Shown: positions 45,827 through 57,359 of the stretch, piece by piece
How the letters are laid out: each line of letters begins with the position of its first letter
How positions within the stretch are numbered: the first letter of the stretch is position 1
Assembly (NCBI RefSeq): GCF_947179515.1
Contig: NC_067480.1
Location: forward strand, 13,528,201-13,592,200
Direction of reading: 5' to 3'
Length of the DNA stretch: 64,000 nt
DNA from: Apodemus sylvaticus
Taxonomy: Eukaryota; Chordata; Mammalia; Rodentia; Muridae
Translations under genes and position numbers: made by a program
Notes under the pieces: model-generated
The model's database searches: none
What the model was told of the DNA's origin: nothing
The model's input: the letters and a program-made list of their open reading frames with translations, nothing else

Positions 45827-47697
45827 CTTATGCTGGATTTGATGCTACCCTTTCCACAGTTCCAATTTAACAGACTTTTGGGGATATATTTGACCAAAAT
45901 TCTTCTCTATAATCATTCTAGGCTTTTATTTGTTTTGATTTTTAGTATCTATTTATTAATTTACTCCAATTATCCAATTATGAAAATAATGAGCAAAGGT
46001 ATTGATGGGGGAATTGATTAAAATGATCATGTTTTAGAGGGCCTGGAGTTGATATAGCTTTTATGTATAGCTACCAATCTGTCCAGGATATTGGTCCTGT
46101 AGGACTAGACTTGAAGAGCAATGCCCTAAAAGTCTATTAAATCCATTAAGAAAAGAGTGATTTAAGTCTCACTTAATCAGTTGTGGATGCCACGTTCATT
46201 GTTTTGCTTTTGAACTTAAGTCCTTCTATGGTAAAAGCAAGATATTTAGTTGATGCGATTCATTTTCACATTTATATATTTACTGGTACATATTTTAATT
46301 GAACATTTTGGTAATAATTGAGGTTAGATGTTTTTTAAAATCATACAAGCAGAGGCTTCTCCTGACTTCTAACATAGGGCTTTCTGATAGTGAGTTGAAA
46401 TTCCTCTTTACAGCTCCAGACCAGCCAGTAATCCTAAACCCAGTTAGACACAGTAACCCAGCTGAAAAGAAGAGAAGCCATGCTGAGCTATTTTGTAAGA
46501 GACCGGCTGATGTTTGGAAATTGGACTGTCATTACTTAAATGGATTTTGTATTTTCCAAATAGTACCTATAGTTTTTTTCTCTCTTTTATTCATTTTTGA
46601 TATTCATTACATTTTTCACTAGCCCTTTTTGTCTTGGTTTTAAGTGGACCAAGTGATAAGGGTACCCTTGGGCAAAGCGATTCTCCACAGCAGTCTGTTT
46701 CCGTGCCAGCTGCGATTTCATTTGTATTGAATCACAGTAATCCCTAAAACAATTTATGAAGTTGTTTTGAAACCATAATTTAAACTTATATTTTCATGAA
46801 ATAAAAGTGTGGATACTTTTTTTTTGATACTTCCCATTTTGTTTCTCAAGTTGAGGTTGTAAGTGTACATTTACTGCCTTCTTTGAATAGAGTAGATAGT
46901 CATCTGAAAGCAAGGATAGATTAAAATACAAGTGTGTTTATCTGCAGGTGTGATGTGTATTTCATTTACTGCCTCCCTCAGCACACGTGACCCTGTTTGG
47001 GCATGGGTAAACAGGTGCATGCAGGCATAGGACCAAATCTATTCCAAAACACAAGTGACCGGTGTACTTCGGCAGATCTAGGTCCACTAGTAGCGTTTTA
47101 TTGACTGCAGATGGTTACTGAGTACACAATAAAAAGATTCCAGTTGACTGATCACAATCTTAAATAACCCTAAAGGGTTTTTCCCTTGTTGGATGGAAGA
47201 ACCAGTTTGAGCTCTCTTATGGCAAGGCAATTTTGAATATACAGGGTATCCTTCTATGTGTTTGAAGCCAACAGAGATCTAAAGAGTCATTTACAGTATC
47301 AGGCACATCTGATACTTAAGAAAAAAATACAAAGTAGAGTGGCAATTTCAACCTTCCCCTACTTTCTTGAATATATCTCAGGATTATAAATATGTACCTA
47401 CTAAAGAACCAAGTTGAAAACACTGAAAGTGTTACAACTAAGGTACATGTTTGGCTTATTTCATTTTTACTATATTTCCTCTAATGGCCTTGGTTCACAA
47501 AGTGTTTCCTTATGGAAAACAAATACGTTTCAGTGACTGCCATACTACTATGGTAAGTAAGTGAGTGTAGGCACACACAAATACATACCTATGAACATTG
47601 ATATGCACACTGTTGTCATCAGTGTTCTACAGCCATTATGAGAATGCATATGGGTAAATATAGAACATCAAAGAATGTGATTGCAGCCATTGAAAAT
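45827..47697. other. Non-coding stretch, no recognised repeat
   Basis: About 1.9 kb without a transposon that I recognise. It contains a possible exon at 46414-46494, described separately, and otherwise nothing supported. Confidence 0.5.
46414..46494 (+). other. Possible 81-bp exon (weak)
   Basis: A pyrimidine-rich acceptor TTCCTCTTTACAG ends at 46413 and a donor GTAAGAG begins at 46495. The 81 bp between is a multiple of three and open in one frame (PDQPVILNPVRHSNPAE onward). I do not recognise the peptide. One acceptor-donor pair by chance is not rare, so this is only a candidate. Confidence 0.2.
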
Positions 47698-48452
47698 AAA
47701 CATTTTAGCTTCAGAGTGTCTGGCTTTATGTGGAGGTCCTTGATCCATTTGGATTTGAGCTTAGTACAAGGAGACAAGGATGAATCAATTCGCATTCTTC
47801 TGCATGCTGACCTCCAGTTGAACCAGCACCATTTGTTAAAAAGGCTATCTTTTTTCCATTGGATGTTTTCAGCCTCTTTGTCGAGGATCAAGTGGCCATA
47901 GGTGTGTGGGTTCATTTCTGGATCTTCAATCCTGTTCCATTGATCCTCCTGCCTGTCACTGTACCAATACCATGCAGTTTTTAACACTATTGCTCTGTAG
48001 TATTGCTTGAGGTCAGGGATACTGATTCCCCCAGATTTTCTTTTGTTGCTGAGAATAGTTTTAGCTATCCTGGGTTTTTTGTTGTTCCAGATGAATTTGA
48101 TAATTGCTCTTTCTAACTCTGTGAAGAATTGAGTTGGGATTTTGATGGGTATTGCATTGAATCTGTATATTGCTTTTGGCAAAATGGTCATTTTAACTAT
48201 ATTGATTCTACCGATCCATGAGCATGGGAGGTTTTCCCATTTTTTGAGGTCTTCTTCCATTTCCTTCTTCAGAGTCTTGAAGTTCTTGTCATACAGATCT
48301 TTCACATGTTTGGTAAGAGTCACCCCAAGATACTTTATACTGTTTGTGGCTATTGTGAAGGGGGTCATTTCCCTAATTTCTTTCTCAGCCTGCTTATCCT
48401 TTGAGTATAGGAAGGCCACTGATTTGCTTGAGTTGATTTTATAACCTGCCAC
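47619..48452 (-). pseudogene. L1 ORF2 middle fragment (277 codons)
   Basis: Open frame from AGYKINSSKSVAFLYSKDKQ (palm to thumb of RT, after the FADD box) to DLHIKPDTLKL, then reading into flanking non-L1 DNA. The fusion end is accidental. No catalytic residues are included. Confidence 0.8.
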
Positions 48453-48689
48453 TTGGCTGAAGTTGTTTATCAGCTGTAGGAGCTCTCTAGTGGAGTTTTT
48501 TGGGTCACTTAGACTATCATGTCGTCTGCAAATAATGATAGTTTGACTTCCTCCTTTCCAATTTGTATTCCTTTGACCTCCTTATGTTGTCGAATTGCCC
48601 GAGCTAGTACCTCAAGTACAATATTGAAAAGAGGGGAAATCATTTGAAATGTAAATAAATTATATCGAATAAAAAAAAAAACATTTTAG
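47698..48689 (+). mobile_element. Young L1 with 5' inversion and large internal deletion
   Basis: An 11-bp perfect duplication AAACATTTTAG (47698-47708 and 48679-48689) flanks the element. The left 0.92 kb is ORF2 sequence inverted onto the minus strand. The right part is only the last 45-55 bp of the rat-type 3' UTR plus poly(A), in sense. About 1.5 kb of L1 between the two parts, by comparison with other copies here, is missing. The junction at 48623-48632 shares GAAAAG microhomology. Confidence 0.93.
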
Positions 48690-48821
48690 AGGACACCATG
48701 ATAGATAAACCCTTAGCCAGACTAACCAAAGGGCACAGAGACAGTATCCAGATTAACAATTAGAAATGAAAAGGGAGATATAACAAAAAAAAAAAAAAAA
48801 CTGAGGAAATTCAAAAAATCA

Positions 48822-49304
48822 TTGGATCTTACTACCAAAGCCTATATTCAACAACTGGAGAAACTGGAGGAAATGGACAATTTCCTAGACAGATACCAAA
48901 CACCAAAATTAAATCAGGATCAAATAGATCATCTAAACAGTCCCATAACCCCTAAAGAAATAAAAGGGGTCATAGAAAGTCTCCCAACCAAAAAATGCAC
49001 GGGACCAGATGGCTTCAGTACAGAATTCTATCAGACCTTCATAGAAGACCTAACACCAATACTCTTCAAACTGTTCCACAAAATAGAAACTGAAGGAACA
49101 CTGCCCAACTTCTACAAAGCCACAGTTACACTGATACCAAAAACACACAAAGATCCAACAAAGAAAGAGAACTTCAGGCCAATTTCCCTTATGAATATCA
49201 ATGCAAAAATACTCAATAAAATTCTTGCCCACCTAATCCAAGAACACATCAAAATGATCATCCATCAGGATCAAGTGGGCTTCATCCCAGGGATGCAGGG
49301 ATGA
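48822..49304 (+). pseudogene. L1 ORF2 N-terminal RT remnant (160 codons)
   Basis: It contains ITPKEIKGVIESLPTKKC, GPDGFSTEFYQTF, TLIPKTHKDPTKKENFRPIS and DQVGFIPGMQG, the conserved RT blocks before motif A. It ends at a TGA where other copies read Trp (GMQGWFNI), so one point mutation separates it from the next open segment. Confidence 0.85.
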
Positions 49305-49367
49305 TTCAATATTTGGAAATCCATCAATGCAATCCACTACATAAACAAACTCAAAGAAAAAAACCAT

Positions 49368-50090
49368 ATGACGATTTCATTAGATGCTGAAAAGGCATTT
49401 GACAAAATTCAGCATCCTTTCATGCTAAAAGTCTTGGAAAGAACAGGAATTCAAGGCCCATACCTAAACATAATTAAAGCAATATACAGCACACCGGTTG
49501 CCAACATCAAACTAAATGGAGAGAAACTTGAAGCAATCCCACTAAAATCAGGGACTATACAAGTTTGCCCTCTCTCTCCATATCTTTGCAACATAGTACT
49601 TGAAGTCCTAGCTAGAGCAATTAGACAACATAAGGAGGTCAAAGTTATACAAATTGGAAAGGAAGAAGTAAAATTATCACTATTTGCAGATGACATGATA
49701 GTATACTTAAGTGACCCAAAAAACTCCACCAGAGAACTTCTACAGCTGATAAACATCTTCAGCAAAGTGGCAGGTTATAAAATCAACTCAAGCAAATCAG
49801 TTGCCTTCCTATACTCAAAGGATAAGCAGGCTGAGAAAGAAGTTAGGGAAATGACACCCTTCACAACAGCCAAAAACAATATAAAATATCTTGGTGTGAG
49901 TCTAACCAAACAAGTGAAAGATCTTTATGACAAGAACTTCAGGTCTCTGAAGAAGGAAATCAAAGAAGACATCAGAAAATGGAAAAATCTGCCATGCTCG
50001 TGGATTGGCAGGATTAATAGAGTTAAAATGGCCATCTTACCAAAAGCAGTATACAGATTCAATGCAATCCCCATCAAAATCCCACCTTAG
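49368..50090 (+). pseudogene. L1 ORF2 RT core remnant (240 codons)
   Basis: RT palm: motif A SLDAEKAFDKIQHPF, a motif B region that reads IQVCPLSPYLCN where the usual QG is replaced by QV, and motif C LSLFADDMIVYLSDP with both catalytic Asp residues present. It is followed by AGYKINSSKSVAFLYSKDKQ. The frame ends at a stop near 50090 after IPIKIPP. The Gly to Val change in motif B and the broken frame make it inactive. Confidence 0.85.
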
Positions 50091-50186
50091 TTCTTTTGTT
50101 ATTCTGGAATAACAAAATCCCAGGATAGCCAAAACTATTCTCAACAGTAAAAAAAACTTCTGGGGTATTAGTATCCCAGACCTCAA

Positions 50187-50594
50187 GCAATACTACAGAG
50201 CAATAGTGTTAAAAACTGCATGGTATTGGCACAGGGACAGGCAAGTCCACCAATGGAATAGAATTGAAGACACAGAAATAAATCCAAACACTTATGGTCA
50301 CTTGATCTTCGATAAAGGAGCTGAAAACATCCAGTGGAAAATAAGATAGCCTTTTCAACAAATGGTGCTGGCTCAACTGGAGGTCAGCATGCAATACTAC
50401 AGAGCAATAGTGTTAAACACTGCATGGTATTGGCACAGGGAAAGGCAAGTGGACCAATGGAATAGAATTGAAGACCCAGAAATGAATCCAAACACCTATG
50501 GTCACTTGATCCTCGACAAAGGAGCTGAAAACATCCAGTGGAAAAAAGATAGCCTTTTCAACAAATGGTGATGGTTCAACTGGAGGTCAGCATG
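50187..50594. repeat. 204-bp direct tandem duplication inside L1 ORF2
   Basis: Copy 1 (50187-50390) and copy 2 (50391-50594) both run from GCAATACTACAGAGCAATAG to GGAGGTCAGCAT. Other L1 copies here have this segment once. The junction shares a 2-bp GC (CATGC|AATAC). The copies differ at several sites (GTCCACC/GTGGACC, TCTTCGATAA/TCCTCGACAA), so the duplication is not recent. Confidence 0.93.
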
Positions 50595-50970
50595 CAGGAG
50601 AATGCAAATTGATCCATTCTTATCTCCTTGTACTAAGCTCAACTCCAACTGGATCAAGGACCTCCACATAAAACCAGACACACTGAAACTAATAGAAAAG
50701 AAACTGGGGAAAACCCTTGAGGACATGGGCACAGGGTAAAAGTTCCTGAACAGAACACTAATAGCTTATGCTCTAAGATCAAGAATTGACAAATGGGATC
50801 TCATAAAATTACAAAGTTTCTGTAAGGCAAAGGACACCATCAAAAGGACAAAACAGCAACCAAAAAATTAGGAAAAGATCTTCACCAACCCTACATCTGA
50901 TAGAGGGCTAATATCCAATATATACAATGAACTCAAGAAGCTAGACCCTAGGGAACCAAATAACCCTATT

Positions 50971-51060
50971 AAAAATGGGGAGGGGGAATCCGGGAAAGGG
51001 GAAATCATTTGGAATGTAATCAAAGAATATAGAAAATAAAAATATTTTAAAAAAATGGGG
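50971..51060 (+). mobile_element. Minute L1 3'-end insertion (about 70 bp) inside L1
   Basis: A 10-bp duplication AAAAATGGGG (50971-50980 and 51051-51060) flanks 70 bp that consist of the last 3' UTR bases (GGGGAAATCATTTGGAATG) and an A-rich tail. The target read CTATTAAAAATGGGG, so the cleavage site TT/AAAA fits the L1 endonuclease. It is extremely 5'-truncated. Confidence 0.88.
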
Positions 51061-51100
51061 TACAGACCTAAACAAAGAATTTTCACCTGAAGAAATTCAG

Positions 51101-51304
51101 ATGGCCGAGAAGCACCTTAAGAAATGCTCAACATCATTAGCCATTAGGGAAATGCAGATCAAAAGAACCCTGAGATTTCACCTCATACCAGTCAGAATGG
51201 CTAAGATTAAAAACTCAGGAGACAGCAGGTGTTGGCGAGGATGTGGAGAAAGAGGAACACTCCTTCACTGCTGGTGGGATTGTATGATGGTACAACCACT
51301 ATGA
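51101..51304 (+). pseudogene. L1 ORF2 C-terminal cysteine-motif remnant
   Basis: Segment with AEKHLKKCSTSLAIREMQ and the C-terminal motif CWRGCGERGTLLHCWWDC (C-x3-C-x7-H-x4-C retained). It is broken by a stop at MVQPL and upstream frameshifts. Confidence 0.8.
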
Positions 51305-52152
51305 AAATCAGTCTGGCGGTTCCTAAGAAAACTGGGCATGTCTCTTCTGGAGGACCCTGCTATACCTCTCCTGGGCATATACCCATAGGATTCCCCAGCA
51401 TGCAATAAGGATACATGCTCCACTACGTTCATAGCAGCCTTATTTATAATAGCCAGAAGCTGGAAAGAACCCAGGTATGGCTCAATTGAGGAATGGATAC
51501 AGAAAATGTGCTATATATACACAATGGAGTACTATTCAGCAATTAAAAACAATGAATTCATGAATTTTTTTAAGCAAATGGATGGAACTGGAAAATATCA
51601 TCCTAAGCGAGGTAACGCAATCACGAAAGAATACACACGGAATGAAATCATTGATAAGTGGATATTAATTAGCCCTGAAGCTCTGAATACTGAAGATACA
51701 ATTAGCATATCAAATGATTCCCTTGAAGAAGGAAGAAGAGGGCCCTAATCTTGGAAAGGCTTGATCCATCATCATAGGGGAGTACCAGGACAGAGAAAAG
51801 GGAGGGGGAAAAGACAGGAGAATGGATGGAGAGAAGAGGACTTATGGGACATATGGCGGGGGGGGGGGGGGACTGGGAAAGGGGAAGGCTTTTATAATGT
51901 AAACAAAGAATATAGAAAATAAATTTAAAAAATTAAAAATAAAAGAATGTGCCAGACATAGAAAATAAAGTTTGGTAGTTGGTCTCAGATTTAAGTATTG
52001 AGAGCAAACATTGTGTATTCTTAAATAGATTAGCAATGTGAAAAGTTACAGAATTTGGAGATGTAAGACCTGATAATTAGGTCATATTTAAAGAATGAAA
52101 CTATACATCTGAGTTTTCATTTTAAAACTGAGATGATATTTTGTCTCATGTC

Positions 52153-52154
<2 letters not shown>

Positions 52155-52191
<37 letters not shown>
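52155..52191. repeat. (TG)n microsatellite
   Basis: About 37 bp of uninterrupted TG. Confidence 0.95.
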
Positions 52192-52192
<1 letters not shown>

Positions 52193-52490
52193 CAGTGCCT
52201 GTGGGGAGGAAGGAGGACAACTTGCAAGAGTATATTCGCCCCTTCTACTTTGTGGGTTTCTGGAACTGAATAACTGAATACTCAGATAGTGTGATCTAGA
52301 GTCATGTGCTTTAGCCCCTGAGTCATCTCATAAGAAAAAAATCTTCTTTTTATATAACTATATAACCTAGACTGGCTTTCAACATGTTATGAACAGGATG
52401 GTCTTCAACTCAGAAGTATTTACCAAACACTGCCTGAGAAGCAGAGTTTATCGGTGTGTACCACCATGCCTAGCCCCAAAGTTTCATTTT
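52192..52490 (-). mobile_element. Degraded SINE sequence (B3-like then B1-like), antisense
   Basis: CTCAGTGCCTGTGGGGAGGA, then TGTGGGTTTCTGGAACTGAA and CCTGAGTCATCTCA resemble an antisense B2/B3-type head. CCTAGACTGGCTTTCAACAT, then GTGTGTACCACCATGCCTAG resemble antisense B1. It may be two SINEs or one composite B4-type element; divergence prevents a firm call. Confidence 0.5.
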
Positions 52491-55400
52491 TTAAGGAGTC
52501 ACATAATCTTATAATCTGACATTTATCTCAATATGCATTGTACATAATAGTATAGAACTTGAAAAATATCAGCATCATAAAAAATAGAGATAAATTGAGA
52601 AAGTAAGAAAGAATATGAAAATAACCATTTGATGCAAATGTTAGGCAAAAATTTAAATATAAAGTATCAGATTGTAGACACTAATTTAAATTTTTAATGA
52701 ACTTCAGAATAGATTTAGAATAGGCATTCATTCGGATAGAAAATAATAAAATTATATAAATAAATAAATAAATAAATAAATAAAATTGTCCATAATCCTG
52801 TCATAAGTACTTACCATAAATGCTTGATCAAACATAAAATATTTAATTTGTCATATTGTTCTGAGATAATAAAATTAGCTAATGAAAATTTTGACTATTC
52901 TTATAGCTACATAACAATTAAAATCACATATAAAACTATTACCAAAAGCAATCATACAAATTTAATGACTGATACTTTTGGCTTCAAAGATATATCTAAA
53001 TTTGAATTTGTTTGGTTAATATAGTGTGCAATAATAGGAGATATTCTGAACAATTAAGCATATGGTATGCCTGAGTCAGAAAAGGATTATGTTGAATAAC
53101 CAGAAGGGAATCTATAAAAATGAAGATACTTGTTTAAAGAAAAGTGATATTCCATTGGATGTAATGGAATACATAGGTAAATAACTGACTTGTTAAGCTT
53201 TGATTTCTGAAAATTATAATTATAAAATGTACTACCAAGGATAGGAAGTAGCTTTGATTTGGTGTTTTCTAATATGCCAACTTTTATGCTGTTTGATTTT
53301 TGAATCTCTAAATCCAATGTTTATAAGTGTATTTGAAGTATTTATGATATCTATTCATATATTGTGTTAATCATGACAGCTCTGGCTAGCCTCTGTGTTC
53401 TGGTACCCTGGAGGAACACCTACCACTCAAAGGCCTAGATGTGTCAGTTGTGTATCCAATACTGCACTACAAAGGTTAGGACAAATCAATACTATCACTG
53501 CTGTTCACAAGGCATATCACCACAATGAACGGGACCCCAGGAAAGGAAATAATTGTTTCTTCTAACAGCCAGTAATAAACTCAGACTCCCAGTCTAACAG
53601 TCCTCATATTAACAACACAAATATATTATCCAAGCTGACCAGTCAGTAGTAAGTTCTTAATTGCATCTTGCAACAGAACCTATATCAGAGGCTCAGTTTA
53701 GTTCTACCCATACAAAAACTGAAATAGAGAAATTTCAAAATCCCAATGTTTTTGCTCATGCTTCTAAAGTGATGACAGTTTGTAATAAAAAAAGTCCAAA
53801 AAGATTTCTCATGAACTATTAATACAATTATTTAGCTAGGGTGAAATATCAATAATTAATGTATTAAATTCCCAATTATTAAAGTAATAGGGCAGTACAA
53901 ATATGAGCATGCCATAATTCTCTTTTATTTTACTCAACTTATACTTATCAAAGTTTTAATTTAATACAATATATATCATCCCCATTTAGGGTTATAAATC
54001 AATGGCTTCTGCTGTGTGCGACAGTTATAGAAGCATAGCTAAGTGAGGGTTAGATATTCCTAATACTTTTTCATGTTCCTTCTATAATATTTTTCATGTA
54101 ATTTCTAGTGATAAAATTGTGTCCTATCTTGAAAATCTCTATACACTCCCATGCAGAATTTTAGCAGTTTGTGTCTGGCATGTATTTGTTTGTATAAAGC
54201 TTGAAAATAATCAAGATGTCTTTTAAAATTCTTGGTTAGTTGTCTTTAGTGAATATACAAAAGATGTTTGTGGATATTTCCTGGTTTTCCTAAGTGAGTG
54301 AAATTGCTGTGGTTATTCATATACACATGAACAAATAGGACATTTTATTTATTCATATCCCCAAATCTAATATTCATATTCTTGCTCACAAAACGTTATC
54401 ATCTGAGCCTCCAAATGACTACCCCACATTGTCTGAGCCTTTCACATTTTGCCTGTCAGAGCACTCAAGTAACTCATTTGTAGGATTAAGATTAATAGAA
54501 ACACTAACATAAGTAAGTACATCCTGTGTTGCTTTAGGTTACACTGAGATGATTCATTTGATGTACAGCATAACACGTTGGGAGATATAATTAATAGGAA
54601 CCAGTTTTTGATAGAACTCATTTGCATTGTCTTCGGTTCTTTGCATTCTTCAAAGTCTTCAGTTGATATAACACTCTCATTGGTATGCATATGATTTTCC
54701 ATGTCAACCTCCACCAGACCTTGTTTGGACATAGCCCTGAGAGGGCCTCTCAATCTTTGTACTTCTCAGGAAGATACTGGACAGTCTTTCAGTTTCTATG
54801 CTGACCAATTAAAAGCAATCATTGCCACGTATTTACTCTTAAATTTGGACAATGGAGCATATTCATTCTCTGTCTGTGCTGTGGAACTCTGAGTCTTATT
54901 AACAGATCTTGGATTCAAAGATCATTTAATTCTTCCCTACAAATGCAAAGGAACTTTTTTCCCTTCCCAAGAATTGGCTGATCTTTGAGGTTTATGGAAT
55001 TTCAATGAAAGGTTTTCTACTCATTTATGGAATAAGTAGATTTCATTCTATTTTTTCTCCAGCATATTGTAGTAAAACAAGGGAAGTTCTGTCCCTTTTT
55101 ATGACATTTGTAATAAAAAATAAGAAGGGATAAAATAATAGTCTAGCCATTCGGTACATGAGCTTTATGGCGATCGCTCTCCCCTTCTCTACATTCACAT
55201 ATCATCAATGGAAGAAAATCTTTCTGGCTTTCTCAACTGCTTCTCATACCCTTTCTTACAGATGATCAGTAACCTGTGGTCACAAAATTTCTTAAGCATA
55301 AAGACTAATAGTTATTATGACTGGATACATTTACCCATCTCCAACCCAGGCAATGATTAACATCTGTTTTTCTTAACATATTATTGTTAAGTACTGTGGA

Positions 55401-55529
55401 AAACTTCTCATTTCCATCCTGTTCTATAAGGAGAAATGGGAATGAATTATGCTTTAGAATTTGGTAGAACGTATACTACTTTATTACTTTATTCCACTTG
55501 AATGAATACAAGTCGACTTCTTTCTATTT
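52491..55529. other. Long non-coding stretch, nothing recognised
   Basis: About 3 kb of anonymous AT-rich sequence with one tetranucleotide repeat (52755-52785). Segment 53360-53660 is less AT-rich and might be an old LTR, but I cannot match it. The 103-codon minus frame at 54442-54753 is discussed as a weak observation. Confidence 0.5.
52755..52785. repeat. (AAAT)n microsatellite
   Basis: About 31 bp of AAAT units. Confidence 0.92.
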
Positions 55530-56448
55530 TAATTGAAAATAGATTCTTCTCTCATACAATACATTTGGATGATAGTATCCCCTATATCCACTCTTTCCAA
55601 CGCCCCACTTCCACCCCATTCACTCCACCTCAATTTCCCTTCAGAAAGGAGCAGGCCTCAAAGATACAGCAACCAAACACATCAAAATAAGATACAATAA
55701 GACAAGGCAAAAGCTTTCACATTATGGGTAGATAAGGGCAATAATACAATAATACACTAATACAATAATAGGAAAAGTGTTCCAAGATCAGGCAAAAGAC
55801 TGAGAGATACACAAGCTCCCAGTGCTAGAAAACTCAGAAAACTATAAAAACAGCCATAGCATATATAAAGAGCACATGGTACAGACCCATGCAGAGTATG
55901 TGCTTGATACTTCAGTCTATATGAGGCCTGCTTAGTAGACTCAGTGGGTGTTGTTTCCCTGGTATCCTCCATACCCTATGATTCTTACAATCATTTCTTT
56001 ATAACCTTTGTGTGGTCACTTAAGCTGTGATGGGTGGGACCTCATAGAGATCTCCAATTTAGACCTTTTCTCTTCATACTGTATGGCTGCGGATCTCTGC
56101 TCATACTCCCATCTGCTTCAGGAGGAAGATTTTCTGATGACAAAATGACAAGATATCAATCTATGAGTATAGCAGACTATTCTTAGAAATCATTTTATTG
56201 ACTTTTCTTTTTGTCAGTTGTGTTTAGCCATAGGTCTCTTGTCTATCTACTCTCCTGTTTCTTACCATCCAGGCAGTATTAGGCATGGGTTCCCTCCCCT
56301 GAAAGTAGCCTGTCAAGTACCTTCCAATACCAAAGAAAATACAACATAGGAGTGAAGGTAACCTGCAGGCATTAACTAGATGTTTCTCTACATTCAATGA
56401 GTTGTGTGGATATTGTCCCCAACAACGGAGACACATTGTAGCTCTTTG
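55530..56448 (-). mobile_element. Lx-type L1 3' UTR, antisense
   Basis: The plus strand carries the complement of an old L1 3' UTR: ACTCCACCTCAATTTCCCTT, CAGACCCATGCAGAGTATG, GGTATCCTCCATACCCTATG, CATCTGCTTCAGGAGGAAGA, GAGTATAGCAGACTATTCTT and GGCATGGGTTCCCTCCCCTG. The terminus (about 55530) reads CTTCTCTCATACAATACATT. Diverged, with no ORF2 attached. Confidence 0.7.
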
Positions 56449-56451
56449 GAG

Positions 56452-56705
56452 AGTGATCCTCCATCATCTGGCTCTTAGTTCAGTCAGAGAAGATGCACCT
56501 AGCCCTCATGAGACTGGAGGCTCCAGGGAGTGGAGAAGTCTGGTGGTGTGTGTGTGTGTGGTGGGGATATTGTCGTGGAGACAGGGAATGGGGTGTGGGA
56601 GAGGAGGTATGGGATGTGAAACAGTCAGAGGATGGACCAGGAAGGAGATAACATATGGAGTGTAAAAAAAAGATTAAATAAAATTAAAAATAAAATAAAA
56701 TAAAA
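56452..56705 (+). mobile_element. L1 (Lx-type) 3' end, sense
   Basis: GCACCTAGCCCTCATGAGAC, GGAGGCTCCAGGGAGTGGAG, a TGGTGTGTG microsatellite-like stretch, GTATGGGATGTGAAACAGTC and ATATGGAGTGTAAAAAAAAG followed by an A-rich tail of AAAT units. It abuts the antisense 3' UTR to its left. Both pieces reach an L1 3' terminus, so I treat them as separate insertions. Confidence 0.7.
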
Positions 56706-56969
56706 TTTTAAGAATATGTAAGTAGATTCACATATACAAAAGTTTCCCCATCAGACTTTGGATCATGGTTTTGTTACATAGCTCTCAGAATATTTTTCTA
56801 GTAGAAACCATATTTCTGGTCAGGAAAACAATGTGGCATACAGTATTTCACTAAATATCTAGGAATTAACGTAACAATGAATATAGTCCTTCAGCAAAGT
56901 AGAACTTTTTCTAATTCCTAAGTAATATAAAATATACCTTCTCATAAAATGTTTCTAATATGATTTTTT

Positions 56970-57100
56970 TTCAAGACAAGAATCTAAATTTTAATACCTT
57001 TTCAGGTTAATAATCAATCTTAATAGTATTTCTATATTTATCAATTTTATAGTTTAACAAGTCCTAAACTAATAATATTTTATTTCTCCTGGATGTTCTT
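56970..57100 (-). other. Candidate 3'-transduced sequence of the young L1
   Basis: On the minus strand this follows the L1 A-rich tail (57119-57101). It contains ATTAAA at 56995-56990 and reaches poly(A) at 56971, 18 nt downstream. The true target-site duplication lies beyond it, not at the L1 tail. Confidence 0.75.
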
Positions 57101-57359
57101 TTTTTTTTTAATTTTTTTTATTCGATATAATTTATTTACATTTCAAATGATTTCCCCTTTTCTAGCCACCCCGCTCCCCGAAAGTCCCGTAAGCCCCCTT
57201 CTCTTCCCCTGTCCTCCCACCCACCCCTTCCCACTTCCCCGTTCTGGTTTTGTCGAATACTGCTTCACTGAGTCTTTCCAGAACCAGGGGCCACTCCTCC
57301 TTTCTTCTTGTATCTCATTTGATGTGTGGATTATGTTTTGGGTATTCCAGTTTTCTAGG

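Larger units (their letters stand above)
48697..51945 (+). mobile_element. Older L1, 3.2 kb, ORF2 RT to 3' UTR
   Basis: Sense L1 from the pre-RT region (GATAGATAAACCCTTAGCCA) through RT, thumb and C-terminal region to an older 3' UTR ending TTTATAATGTAAACAAAG and a degraded A-rich tail. It starts 8 bp after the preceding L1's duplication. Multiple stops and frameshifts are present, plus a 204-bp internal tandem duplication (50187-50594) and a tiny nested L1 3' end (50981-51050). A 14-G run lies at 51858-51871 in the 3' UTR. Confidence 0.9.

Noticed and set aside
48697..52000. Target duplication for the 3.2-kb old L1
   Set aside because: No repeat of the left flank (TTTTAGAGGACACCAT) was found near the 3' end. 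Erosion or the adjacent L1 insertion may have obscured it.
55530..56705. A sixth twin-priming L1 formed by the antisense and sense pieces
   Set aside because: Both pieces reach an L1 3' terminus, so they cannot be the 5' and 3' parts of one element.
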